Assembly (NCBI RefSeq): GCF_000474945.1
Contig: NZ_AXDW01000007.1
Span: 186,001 to 250,000 of the forward strand
Direction: 5' to 3'
Source of the DNA: Solimonas soli DSM 21787
Lineage (GTDB): Bacteria > Pseudomonadota > Gammaproteobacteria > Nevskiales > Nevskiaceae
DNA length: 64,000 bases
Made by a program: the position numbers and the translations under genes. A model generated the notes under the pieces. That model was not told the origin of the DNA. It saw nothing but the letters and a program-made list of their open reading frames with translations, and ran no database searches. Positions within the stretch are counted from its first letter, which is position 1; each line of letters begins with the position of its first letter. This document shows positions 9,297-17,138 of the stretch, piece after piece.

Positions 9297-10052
9297 ATGA
9301 ATGTCTTCGTTCTGATCGGCGGCCTGATCGGTTTCGCCGTGCGCGGCTGGGCCGGCGCACTCGCCGGCGGCCTCCTTGCCTGGTTCCTGACGCGCTCGGC
9401 GCGCGGCTCGGTGCTCGGCGCGGCGCGGCGCATCCAGACGCAGTTCCTCGAATCGACGTTCGCGGTCATGGGCGCGGTCTGCAAGGCCGACGGCCGCGTC
9501 AGCGAGCACGAGATCCGCATCGCCGAGGCGATGTTCGATCGCCTGCGCCTGTACGGTGAAGCGCGCGAGGCGGCCAAGCGCGCCTTCAACCGCGGCAAGG
9601 CGCCGGGCTTCGATCTCGATGCCGAGGTGCGCGCGTTCGCGCAGCTGGCGCAAGGCCAGCGCGTGCTGCACCAGATGTTCCTGCAGATGCAGCTGTCGGC
9701 GATCGCCGCCGACGGCGAGGCGCATCCCGCCGAGCGCGAGATGCTGACGCGCGTCGCGCGCGGCCTCGGCCTCAGTGCGGCGGAGGTCGCGCAGCTCGAG
9801 GCGCTGCTGCGCGGCAGCGGCCGCGCGCCGTCGCGCGATCAGGTGGCCGATGCCTATCGCGTGCTCGGCGTCGAACCCTCGGTGTCGGACGCCGAGCTGA
9901 AGAAGGCGTATCGGCGCCTGATGAGCCAGAACCATCCGGACAAGCTGGCGGCCAAGGGCTTGCCGGAAAGCATGCGCGCGCTCGCCGAGCAGAAGACGCG
10001 CGAGATCACCGCCGCCTACGAACTCCTCGAACGCACGCGCGCCGCCGCGTAG
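9297..10052 (+). CDS. djlA: DjlA-like co-chaperone (TerB domain plus C-terminal J domain)
   Basis: A 251-residue protein. An N-terminal membrane helix (residues 2-30) is followed by a TerB-like helical domain (about 41-170) and a C-terminal J domain (182-251) with the HPD triad at 213-215 (QNHPDKLAAKG). This order matches DjlA, an inner-membrane J protein that stimulates DnaK ATPase. Length is slightly below E. coli DjlA. It stands alone between a divergent yihY gene and a convergent dehydrogenase gene. Confidence 0.9.
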   Translation: MNVFVLIGGLIGFAVRGWAGALAGGLLAWFLTRSARGSVLGAARRIQTQFLESTFAVMGAVCKADGRVSEHEIRIAEAMFDRLRLYGEAREAAKRAFNRGKAPGFDLDAEVRAFAQLAQGQRVLHQMFLQMQLSAIAADGEAHPAEREMLTRVARGLGLSAAEVAQLEALLRGSGRAPSRDQVADAYRVLGVEPSVSDAELKKAYRRLMSQNHPDKLAAKGLPESMRALAEQKTREITAAYELLERTRAAA

Positions 10053-10058
10053 TGCGGC

Positions 10059-11378
10059 TCAAGGCGCCGCCGTCACCCGCCACACCGTGTTGCCGACGTC
10101 GTCGGCCACCAGCAGCGCGCCCTGGCGGTCGAGCGCGACACCGACCGGACGGCCGTAGGCCTCGCCCTCGCCGCTGAGGAAGCCGGCCAGCACGTCGCGC
10201 GGCATGCCGCGCGGCCGGCCGTCGGCGAACGGCACGAAGACGACCTTGTAGCCGCTGTGCGGCTTGCGGTTCCAGGAACCGTGCTCGCCGATGAACATGC
10301 CGTCCGCGTATTCCGGCGGCAGCGTGTTGCCGGCGGCGCTGGCCAGGCCGAGCGCCGCGACATGCGGGCCGAGCGCGTAGTCCGGCACGATCGCCTGGGC
10401 GACCAGCGCCGGTTGCGGCGGCCGCACGCGCGTATCGACGTGCGCGCCGTAGTAGCTGTACGGCCAGCCGTAGAAGCCGCCATCGCGCAGCGAAGTGAGA
10501 TAGTCGGGCACCAGGTCGCTGCCGATTTCATCGCGCTCGTTGACCACGACCCACAGCGTGCGCGTGCGCGGCTCCCAGGCCAGACCGTTCGGATTGCGCA
10601 GGCCGGAGGCATAGATCCTGTGCGCGCCGCTGGTGGTGTCGACCTCCCAGACGGCGGCGCGGCCCTGCTCGGCCTCGATGCCGTTCTCCGCGGCATTGCT
10701 GTTCGAGCCGACCGTGACGTAGAGCTTGCGGCCGTCGGCGGCGGCGATCAGGTTCCTCGTCCAGTGATGATTGCGCGGGCCGGCTGGCAGATCGACGAGT
10801 TTCTCGCCCGGCGCGACGATCTGCGTCTGGCCTTCCTGGTAGGGAAAGCGCAGCACGGCATCGCTGTCGGCGACGTAGAAGTCTTGGCCGACCAGGGCCA
10901 TGCCGAACGGCGAATTCAGGTTCTGCAGGAAGACGCTGCGCAGGTCGACGACGCCGTCGCCGTTGCTGTCGCGCAGCAGGGTGATGCGGTTGGCGCTCGG
11001 CGTCGTCGCGCCGGCCTTGCCCATGACGCGCCGCATCACCCAGCCGCGCAGGCCGCGGCTGTCCTCGGGCTTCGGTGGCGCATTGGTCTCCGCCACCAGC
11101 ACGTCGCCATTGGGCAGCACATACAGCCAGCGCGGATGCGCGAGGCCGTCGGCATAGGGTTCGACCGCCAGGCCCGGCGCGGCCTGCGGCTTGCGGCCGA
11201 CCGCCCAGCCCACCGCCGGCGCGATGTTGATCACGGGCAGCAGCGAATCCTCGGGCGCCGGCAGCCGCGGATTCGGGCCGCTGCCTTCTTCGACGCTCAA
11301 GCGCGCGCTGCCGCCGCAGGCGCTCAAGACGCAGAGGGCGGTCAGCAGCGCCGCGCTCGTCGAGACTTGGGGTGACAT
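10059..11378 (-). CDS. PQQ-type sugar (glucose/sorbosone) dehydrogenase, lipoprotein
   Basis: A 439-residue protein. The start at 11378 is chosen because GGGAGGAA lies just upstream. It has a lipobox (LCVLSAC), then a six-bladed beta-propeller of the GSDH/sorbosone family: [93 protein letters not shown]. By family it oxidises a sugar or aldehyde with PQQ in the periplasm. No pqq biosynthesis genes are in the window, so PQQ would come from elsewhere. Substrate unknown. Confidence 0.88.
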   Translation of the reverse strand: MSPQVSTSAALLTALCVLSACGGSARLSVEEGSGPNPRLPAPEDSLLPVINIAPAVGWAVGRKPQAAPGLAVEPYADGLAHPRWLYVLPNGDVLVAETNAPPKPEDSRGLRGWVMRRVMGKAGATTPSANRITLLRDSNGDGVVDLRSVFLQNLNSPFGMALVGQDFYVADSDAVLRFPYQEGQTQIVAPGEKLVDLPAGPRNHHWTRNLIAAADGRKLYVTVGSNSNAAENGIEAEQGRAAVWEVDTTSGAHRIYASGLRNPNGLAWEPRTRTLWVVVNERDEIGSDLVPDYLTSLRDGGFYGWPYSYYGAHVDTRVRPPQPALVAQAIVPDYALGPHVAALGLASAAGNTLPPEYADGMFIGEHGSWNRKPHSGYKVVFVPFADGRPRGMPRDVLAGFLSGEGEAYGRPVGVALDRQGALLVADDVGNTVWRVTAAP

Positions 11379-11524
11379 ATCGGCTTCCTCCCTGATCCAT
11401 TGCATCCCGGCACCGACAGCGCTTCAGGATGGGCGACTCGCGCTGAGTCGAGCCTGAAGACGCGATTCAGCATCGGCTCAGTGCCGGCGACGATGCTCGA
11501 AGCAGGCAAAGCGAGGAGAGCGCC

Positions 11525-11701
11525 ATGAGCGACGACAAGCAGCAAGGCCACGCGCCCGACGATCAGCGCATCAACGTTCACGAGGCCCACGAAGTGCGTT
11601 ACTGGACGCGCATGCTCGACGTCAGCGAGGCGCGACTGCGGCAGATCGTCGAGCATGTCGGCACCTCGGTGAGCGCCGTGCGCAACGCGCTCGGCCGTTA
11701 G
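11525..11701 (+). CDS. DUF3606 small protein
   Basis: A 58-residue protein with a strong AGGAG site 6-10 bases before the ATG. The sequence (INVHEAHEVRYWTRMLDVSE, LRQIVEHVGTSVSAVRNAL) fits the DUF3606 pattern, in which an INL-x-E-x-YEVRxW element is followed by a helix-turn-helix-like half. Function unknown in the family. Divergent from the dehydrogenase gene. Confidence 0.8.
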   Translation: MSDDKQQGHAPDDQRINVHEAHEVRYWTRMLDVSEARLRQIVEHVGTSVSAVRNALGR

Positions 11702-11737
11702 GCGGCGCACCGGCAAAGCCGCGCCGGCGCGCGGCGC

Positions 11738-12328
11738 TTACGCCTGCGATGTGCGCAGCGCACGACGCAGGCGCAGCTCGCCGCGGCGCAGATAGCGTCC
11801 GGCGGCGCTCTGCACGCCGATGCTGGCGCGGCCGGCGAAGGCGGGCGTCGCGCGGCGCAGCGGCGCGAGCAGCTTTTCCACGGGCTCGTGCTTCAGCGCG
11901 CGGAACTCCTCGGCCATGGTCGCCTGTTCGAGGGCGCTGAAGTGCTCGTCGATCAGCGCGAAGCTGCCGGTCTCCTCTTCCTTGATGTGATGGTCCAGCA
12001 ACGTTTCGAGGACGCGCAGTTTTGCCGACCAGCGCGCACCGCCCGGACAGCCGGACGCCAGTTCCTGCAGCAGCAGGTCGGCGACATGGTGCTCTTCGTA
12101 AGCGGCCTGCGGCGCCTCGTCGTCCGGCACGCGCGCGCGCAGCGCGCGGTAGACGACTTCTTCCTCGGCGCGCGAATGCGCCTGCAGCAAGGCCTGCAGG
12201 CGCGTGAAGACGGCGACGCGCGACGCCGCATCGCGGCTGGGGATGCCGCGCAATGCCTCGAACAGGGCTTCGAGTGCGCGGTGATCGGTGGCGAGAGCGT
12301 CGGTGATCAGACGGCGGGGTGGCGACAT
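11738..12328 (-). CDS. hemerythrin (HHE) domain protein
   Basis: A 196-residue protein starting at the ATG at 12328, preceded by GGAGGAAG. A four-helix HHE bundle is visible: DHRALEALFEAL, HSRAEEEVVYRAL, YEEHHVADLLLQEL and LDHHIKEEETGSF supply the His/Glu ligands for a non-haem di-iron centre. A basic C-terminal tail of about 40 residues is additional. By family it binds oxygen or nitric oxide, or serves iron homeostasis, in the cytoplasm. Monocistronic. Confidence 0.88.
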   Translation of the reverse strand: MSPPRRLITDALATDHRALEALFEALRGIPSRDAASRVAVFTRLQALLQAHSRAEEEVVYRALRARVPDDEAPQAAYEEHHVADLLLQELASGCPGGARWSAKLRVLETLLDHHIKEEETGSFALIDEHFSALEQATMAEEFRALKHEPVEKLLAPLRRATPAFAGRASIGVQSAAGRYLRRGELRLRRALRTSQA

Positions 12329-12477
12329 GACGGGCTTCCTCCGGCGCGAAGACATGGATATCGGCGGCGCGGAGCCTCGCGGCGGCGCCAGTGCGCCGGC
12401 CGCGGCGATCCGCTGCCTCCCGACTCTACGCGCCGCAGCTGAATGCCGGCCGCCCTGGCGCGGGAACGCGGCTTGCG

Positions 12478-13401
12478 TCAGGGCGCGCCGGCGCTGCCGT
12501 CGGCGACGCGGATCACGACGCCATCGACGCTGTCGACGACCAGCAGGTAGCCGCTGCCCAGCCGTCCCGGCGCGGCAGCGCCAGCCACCAGCCAGCGCGT
12601 GCCCTGCCGATAGGCGCGATACGGCGCCTGCCGCGCGACCGCCTCGGCGCCATAGCGTTGCGTCCAGATGTCGCGTGCCGCGGCGATGGCGGCCTTGCCG
12701 TCGGCGATCGCGCCGAGCGGCGCCAGGCCGGCGACGCGCTCGTCGGCGCCGATGCCTTCGAGATAGCGTTTCGCCCAGGGCTTCCACTCCGCGTCGGCCG
12801 CGGCGGCGCTCGCCAGATGCGAGGACTGCGCCGCGCCGTCGCGCAGGTGCAGGTCATATGGCGGCGGATAGGACGCCGGCAGCGGCAGGGCGCGTTCGCC
12901 GAGCAGAGCGTTGAGCGTCTCGCGCACCGTCCTGGCGACGTCGATCGGCGACGGCGCGGAAGCCGGCCGCGTGTAGACGATGCGCTGCGCGCCGTCGATC
13001 ACCACCAGCCACGGTGTGCGCTCGATGCCGTAGCGGTCGATCAGGGCATCGCCGTCGACCAGCAGCGGAAAACTCAGGCCGCGCTCGCGCATCGTTCGCA
13101 CCGGATCGCCGCTTTCCTTGATGTTGATCGTCCACACGTGCACGCCGTGGTCGCGGTAGTCGCGCCAGATGTCCTGCACGTAGGGCTGCAGGGCGCGGCT
13201 GTACGGGCACCACGATGGCCAGAACAGCAGCACGGTCGGTTCGCCCCGCGCGTCCTGCGGATAGCGCACGAGCTGGCCGTCCGGCGTCTTCAGCTGCCAG
13301 GCCGCCGCGATCGCCGGTTCGGCGCGCGCCGCGCCGCCGAGCAGCAGGGCGAGCAGGCCGGCGCAGGCAAGCAGCGCGCGGCGCCGGACGGGCACCGCCA
13401 C
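12478..13401 (-). CDS. secreted thioredoxin-like domain fused to a YbbC/YhhH-type NTF2 domain
   Basis: A 307-residue protein with an N-terminal signal peptide (residues 1-27). Residues about 30-175 form a TlpA/AhpC-type thioredoxin fold with a CPYS redox pair in FWPSWCPYS and the cis-Pro region IERTPWLVVID. Residues about 225-307 resemble the NTF2-fold YbbC/YhhH family (AARDIWTQRYGAEAVARQAP, then YLLVVDSVDGVVIRVADG). By family the first half is a periplasmic thiol reductase; the role of the second is uncertain. It starts 2 bases after the stop of the 88-residue gene upstream, so the two are co-transcribed. Confidence 0.8.
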   Translation of the reverse strand: MAVPVRRRALLACAGLLALLLGGAARAEPAIAAAWQLKTPDGQLVRYPQDARGEPTVLLFWPSWCPYSRALQPYVQDIWRDYRDHGVHVWTINIKESGDPVRTMRERGLSFPLLVDGDALIDRYGIERTPWLVVIDGAQRIVYTRPASAPSPIDVARTVRETLNALLGERALPLPASYPPPYDLHLRDGAAQSSHLASAAAADAEWKPWAKRYLEGIGADERVAGLAPLGAIADGKAAIAAARDIWTQRYGAEAVARQAPYRAYRQGTRWLVAGAAAPGRLGSGYLLVVDSVDGVVIRVADGSAGAP

Positions 13402-13403
13402 GC

Positions 13404-13670
13404 TCAGCCTGCCGCCGTGGCGAGCATGCGCGCGGCGCGCGAGAAGAGATCGTCGGCCGCTTCGGCGAGCATGCCTTCGAGGCCGAGCATCGCTTCCTCG
13501 TCGCCGCCCTTGTTGCGCACGGCGTCGGCGAGATAGGCCGTCATGCCTTCATGCAGGCGCGACAGTGGCACGCCGGCGCTGACGCTGTGATCGGCGAGCA
13601 GCAGCGCGACCGCATCGGTCAGGACCGCGAGCTGCGCGGAAGTCTGGAGTCGGAAAAGGCCTTCGTTCAT
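13404..13670 (-). CDS. small hypothetical protein
   Basis: An 88-residue, mostly helical, acidic protein with no signal peptide (FRLQTSAQLAVLTDAVALLLAD at the start). No family recognised. It is the first gene of a two-gene unit with the secreted thioredoxin-NTF2 protein, spaced by 2 bases, which supports its being a real gene. Confidence 0.6.
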   Translation of the reverse strand: MNEGLFRLQTSAQLAVLTDAVALLLADHSVSAGVPLSRLHEGMTAYLADAVRNKGGDEEAMLGLEGMLAEAADDLFSRAARMLATAAG

Positions 13671-13732
13671 CGGAGCAGGAGGTGCCGGCGGGGGGAAGGC
13701 CTAGCCTACCACCGGCACTCCGTCGCCGAGGC

Positions 13733-14014
13733 TCAGAAATCCTCGTCGAGATCGTCGACCGGCAGGGTGAGCTGATCGGGCCGCGCCCAGCCGACGCGGC
13801 CGGTACTGAGGGCGAGAATCTGCTGCCGCCAGGAATAGGCGCCGTGCGCATTGGGTCCGAGCAGCTGCATGCGCGACAGCACCAGCACCGGCTTGCCGCG
13901 CAGCGTTTCGAACTGCGGATTGAGCCTGGCGTCCGGCCGGAAGCGCAGGCGGACGCCGACCGGCCACTGGCTGGCGGGACGGCCCGGAACGTCGGCGATG
14001 TTCGAATGGCTCAT
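13733..14014 (-). CDS. small hypothetical protein
   Basis: A 93-residue protein. The start at 14014 is chosen because the frame upstream of it is low-complexity arginine-rich sequence. Features: RPASQWPVGVRLRFRPDARL, then GYSWRQQILALSTGRVGW-like segments and an acidic end (DDLDEDF). No motif, signal or membrane segment is recognised. The ribosome site is weak. Divergent from the DUF4169 gene. Confidence 0.5.
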   Translation of the reverse strand: MSHSNIADVPGRPASQWPVGVRLRFRPDARLNPQFETLRGKPVLVLSRMQLLGPNAHGAYSWRQQILALSTGRVGWARPDQLTLPVDDLDEDF

Positions 14015-14209
14015 GGCGAGGCTCGGCGGTGAAGATGCGCGATCATTGTCGCGAGGCGGCCGCGCCGCGCCATCGCGGTCGCCCCCGACCTCGCTGTCAG
14101 TTTTCGCGGACGAGCGCTGTAGGATCGCCGGTGTCACCGGCGGCGCGCCGTCATCCGCCCGCCGGGCCGACGCGCTATGCTGGCCTCCTACGCCGGACGG
14201 AAGATGGCC

Positions 14210-14404
14210 ATGGCCGAGATCATCAATTTCAACAAGGCGCGCAAGCAGAAGGCGCGCGCCGAGGCCGAGCGGCAGGCCGCCGAGAATCGCGTGCGGCATG
14301 GCCGCAGCAAGGCGCAGAAGCAGCAGGACCACCTGGAGAGCGAACTCGCCGAGCAGCGCCTGGATCAGCTGCGCCGCGAACGGCGCGACGAGGAAACCGA
14401 GTAG
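14210..14404 (+). CDS. DUF4169 family protein
   Basis: A 64-residue, highly charged protein: MAEIINFNKARKQKARAEAE, then NRVRHGRSKAQKQ and a helical C-terminus. This is the recognisable DUF4169 pattern (IINFNxARKxxAR, then NRxxxGRTKAEK). An in-frame ATG at 14204 is possible. Function unknown; the charge suggests nucleic-acid or ribosome association, which is inference only. Confidence 0.8.
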   Translation: MAEIINFNKARKQKARAEAERQAAENRVRHGRSKAQKQQDHLESELAEQRLDQLRRERRDEETE

Positions 14405-14491
14405 TCCGTCCTTGCCGCGCGACGCCGACGCCGGCGCAGCCGGACGGCGACCGCGACGGCGATGAACAGCGGCCCGAGCATCGCGCCGCCC

Positions 14492-15310
14492 TCAGACCAG
14501 CGTGCGCAGCCGCGCACGCCAGCCGCGGGCGGCGCGCCAGTCGGCGAACATCGCCCACCATTCGCGGCCGACGAGGACCAGCGGCCGATAGGCCGGTGCG
14601 CGGCCGAGCACGCCGTAGCGCAGTTCTTCCGCCGGCGCCTCCGCGAAAGTGCCGAACAGGCGATCCCAGACGATCAGGATGCCGCCGAAATTGCGATCGA
14701 GCAGCTCGGCGTTGACGGCGTGATGCACGCGGTGATGCGCCGGCGTGTTGAAAACCCATTCGAGCCAGCCGAGACGGCCGATCACGCTGCTGTGCAGGAT
14801 GAACTGATAGACGAGATTCAGCGCGAAGGCGCCGGCCACCAGCGGCGGCGACACGCCGAGCCACACCGGCACGAGCAGGAACAGCCAGGCCCCGGAGAAC
14901 AGCTCGGTCCAGCCGAGCCGGTAGGCGGCCGACAGATTGAGCCGCGTCGACGAGTGATGGACGGCGTGCGTCGCCCACATCCAGCGCAGGCGATGGCTGG
15001 CGCGATGGAACCAGTAGTAGACGAAGTCGACGCCGATCATCAGCGCGACGAATGACGGCAGCCCCTGGAGCCGCAGATCGAACAGGCGGTGCGCGTAGAC
15101 CAGGGCGAACAGCGGCGCCAGCAGCAGCAGGTTCAGCGGACGGATCAGCATGTTGCCGGCGGCAATGACGGTCGACGCCAGCGTCTCGCGCCAGTCGTAG
15201 CCGGCGCGGCCTCGCCAGGCGAGCCACGCCGCTTCGGCGGCGATGAGCAGCAGGAACACGGCGAGGACGATCGGGCGATGCGGGGCCGCGCCGGCGGAAA
15301 ATTCGGGCAT
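14492..15310 (-). CDS. sterol desaturase/fatty acid hydroxylase family membrane protein
   Basis: A 272-residue membrane protein with four or five hydrophobic segments and the full set of di-iron histidine boxes: HRASH (about 102-106), HAVHH (115-119) and HHRVHH in the C-terminal half. This is the fatty acid hydroxylase superfamily (C-5 sterol desaturase type). Bacterial members hydroxylate lipids or carotenoids, or cleave alkylglycerols; the substrate cannot be told. No lipid genes are adjacent, and the PKS-lipid operon is more than 18 kb away. Confidence 0.88.
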   Translation of the reverse strand: MPEFSAGAAPHRPIVLAVFLLLIAAEAAWLAWRGRAGYDWRETLASTVIAAGNMLIRPLNLLLLAPLFALVYAHRLFDLRLQGLPSFVALMIGVDFVYYWFHRASHRLRWMWATHAVHHSSTRLNLSAAYRLGWTELFSGAWLFLLVPVWLGVSPPLVAGAFALNLVYQFILHSSVIGRLGWLEWVFNTPAHHRVHHAVNAELLDRNFGGILIVWDRLFGTFAEAPAEELRYGVLGRAPAYRPLVLVGREWWAMFADWRAARGWRARLRTLV

Positions 15311-15364
15311 GGTCGTTCTCCGGAGGCGGCCGCCCTCGTGCGCGGGCGGCCGCTTCGTGGCGGA

Positions 15365-15880
15365 TCAGTACGTGCGCGTGCGCTCGCGCACCACGCTGCC
15401 GCCGTCGGGGCCGGTCTTGGTGACTTCCGTGCTGAGCGTGCCGGTGGCCGGATCGTAGCTGCGCGTCGCCTCGCGGCTGGCGCTCGCGCCGTTCGGTCCG
15501 GTGACGCTGCCCAGGTGGCTGATGCTGCCCGGCGCGACCGTGGTCTGGCCGCCGCGCGTCATCGTCTGGCCATTCGGGCCGGTCGCGGTGACGCTGTGAT
15601 AGGCCGTGCCGCTGGCCGCGTCGTAGCCGCGCTCGGCCTTGCGCGTGCCGCCGTTCGGGCCCTGCTGCGTGCGGCTCGCCTCGCGATGGCCGGGGCTGGC
15701 CTGCACGCGGGCGCCGCGTTCGACGCTGCGGCCGGCCGGGCCGGTACGCGACACCGAGTGCTGCCGCTCGCGCGCTTCGGCCGGCGGCGACAGCGCAACG
15801 CTGCCCGCGAACGCGGCGACCAGCAAGGCGGCAGCAGCGGCGCGGCCGGCGAAAATGCGGTTTGGAAGCGGATTTGACAT
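15365..15880 (-). CDS. secreted repeat protein with TGPNG motifs
   Basis: A 171-residue protein with a signal peptide (cleavage probably after AEA near residue 36). The mature part is made of five imperfect repeats built round T/Q-GP-N/A/D-G (TGPAGRS, QGPNGGT, TGPNGQT, TGPNGAS, TGPDGGS) joined by SYDPATGTL-like linkers. Such sequences are seen in small exported proteins of Xanthomonadales; no biochemical role is known to me. It lies upstream of the fatty acid hydroxylase gene on the same strand, 54 bases away. Confidence 0.7.
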   Translation of the reverse strand: MSNPLPNRIFAGRAAAAALLVAAFAGSVALSPPAEARERQHSVSRTGPAGRSVERGARVQASPGHREASRTQQGPNGGTRKAERGYDAASGTAYHSVTATGPNGQTMTRGGQTTVAPGSISHLGSVTGPNGASASREATRSYDPATGTLSTEVTKTGPDGGSVVRERTRTY

Positions 15881-15920
15881 GGTCGTGCTCCTGGAAAGTG
15901 GACGGCGGGAAATGCGGACG

Positions 15921-16247
15921 TCAGTGCGACTGACGCATCGCGCGGAAGTGCTCGATCAGCTCGCTGCGCGTCAGGCGGCCGTCGCCGTCGCTGTCGGCGG
16001 CCTGGAACTGCCGCATGCGCGCATCGACGAATTCGCTCTCGCTGAGCACGCCGTCGTGATTGGCGTCGAGCTTGGCGAACTGCGTCTGCAGACCGGCGCG
16101 CGCTTCGTCGGCGCTCAGGGCGCCGTCGCCGTCGCGGTCCATCGTCTTGAGCGGTCCGCCCCAAGTGTCCTGTGCCTGCGCGGCGGCACTGAACGCGAGG
16201 GCCGCGAGCAGCGCGGCGGTACTGCGAATGAGGGTCTGCTTCATCAT
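15921..16247 (-). CDS. secreted EF-hand calcium-binding protein
   Basis: A 108-residue protein with a signal peptide (to AAAQA) and three EF-hand calcium loops: DRDGDGALSADE, DANHDGVLSESE and DSDGDGRLTRSE, each with acidic ligands at positions 1, 3, 5 and 12. By family it is a periplasmic calcium-binding protein, possibly a sensor or buffer. Two adjacent ATGs (16247 and 16244) are possible starts. It is divergent from the OmpR-type two-component operon, which shares its upstream region, so regulation by that pair is possible but unproven. Confidence 0.88.
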   Translation of the reverse strand: MMKQTLIRSTAALLAALAFSAAAQAQDTWGGPLKTMDRDGDGALSADEARAGLQTQFAKLDANHDGVLSESEFVDARMRQFQAADSDGDGRLTRSELIEHFRAMRQSH

Positions 16248-16415
16248 CGGTCTCGTGTGGCGGCAGCGATCTGCCCGATGCGGCCAGATTGCGCCGCCGC
16301 CATCGCCGGCGGGTGACGCGCCGGCGTCGCCGTGTGACGGCGTGTAACAAGCGCCGCCGCGGCCGCGCGGCTCGGCTATAAAGCGATGACCGGAACGGCG
16401 GGCGGGAAACCTTTC

Positions 16416-17138
16416 ATGAGCGTGGGCATGCGTATCGTCGTGGTCGAGGACGACCGTGAAATCGGGCCGCTGGTGCGCGGCCTGCTCGAGCGCGAGAACT
16501 TCATCGCCGAGTGGGTGCGCTCCGGCGCCGAGATGGACACGGCGCTGGCACGCCAGCGCGCCGACCTCGTGCTGCTCGATCTCATGCTGCCCGGCGAGGA
16601 CGGCCTGTCCATCTGCCGGCGCCTGCGCGCCGCCGGCAACCTGCCGGTCATGATGCTGACCGCCAAGGGCGAGGACCTCGATCGCATCATCGGTCTCGAA
16701 GTCGGCGCCGACGATTACCTGCCCAAGCCCTTCAATCCGCGCGAGCTGATCGCGCGCATCCGCGCCGTGCTGCGCCGCGCCGCGCCGGCCGCCACGCAAA
16801 GCGCCGCCGGCCAGGAGCGCCTGCGCTTCGCCGGCTACACCTTCGATCTCGCGGCGCGGCGCCTGCACCGCGACGACGGCGGCGAGATCGAACTCTCGGC
16901 CGGCGACTACGATCTGCTCGCGATGTTCGTGCACCACCCGCAACGCGTGCTGACGCGCGAGCAGATCATGGAATTCACCCGGCGCCGCAGCTGGGAGGTC
17001 TACGACCGCTCGATCGACATCGCCGCCTCGCGGCTGCGCCGCAAGATCGAGCCCGATCCGGCCCATCCGACGCTGATCAAGACCGTGCGCAACGGCGGCT
17101 ACCTGTTCGCCGCCGCCGTCGAGCGCGTGCCGACGTGA
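16416..17138 (+). CDS. OmpR-family response regulator
   Basis: A 240-residue regulator. The receiver domain has acidic residues in VVVEDDRE, phosphoacceptor Asp at about 55 (LVLLDLMLPG), Thr in MMLTAKG and Lys in YLPKPF. A winged-helix DNA-binding domain follows (FDLAARRLHRDDG to IKTVRNGGYLF). The start at 16416 is taken; an ATG four codons later also fits. The stop overlaps the GTG start of the kinase gene, so the two are translationally coupled. Signal and targets unknown; the divergent EF-hand gene is a candidate. Confidence 0.9.
   Translation: MSVGMRIVVVEDDREIGPLVRGLLERENFIAEWVRSGAEMDTALARQRADLVLLDLMLPGEDGLSICRRLRAAGNLPVMMLTAKGEDLDRIIGLEVGADDYLPKPFNPRELIARIRAVLRRAAPAATQSAAGQERLRFAGYTFDLAARRLHRDDGGEIELSAGDYDLLAMFVHHPQRVLTREQIMEFTRRRSWEVYDRSIDIAASRLRRKIEPDPAHPTLIKTVRNGGYLFAAAVERVPT

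Noticed and set aside
13404..13670. The 88-residue protein as an antitoxin or immunity partner of the thioredoxin-NTF2 protein
   Set aside because: Gene order alone would suggest it, but no antitoxin or immunity motif is visible and the neighbour has no toxin domain.
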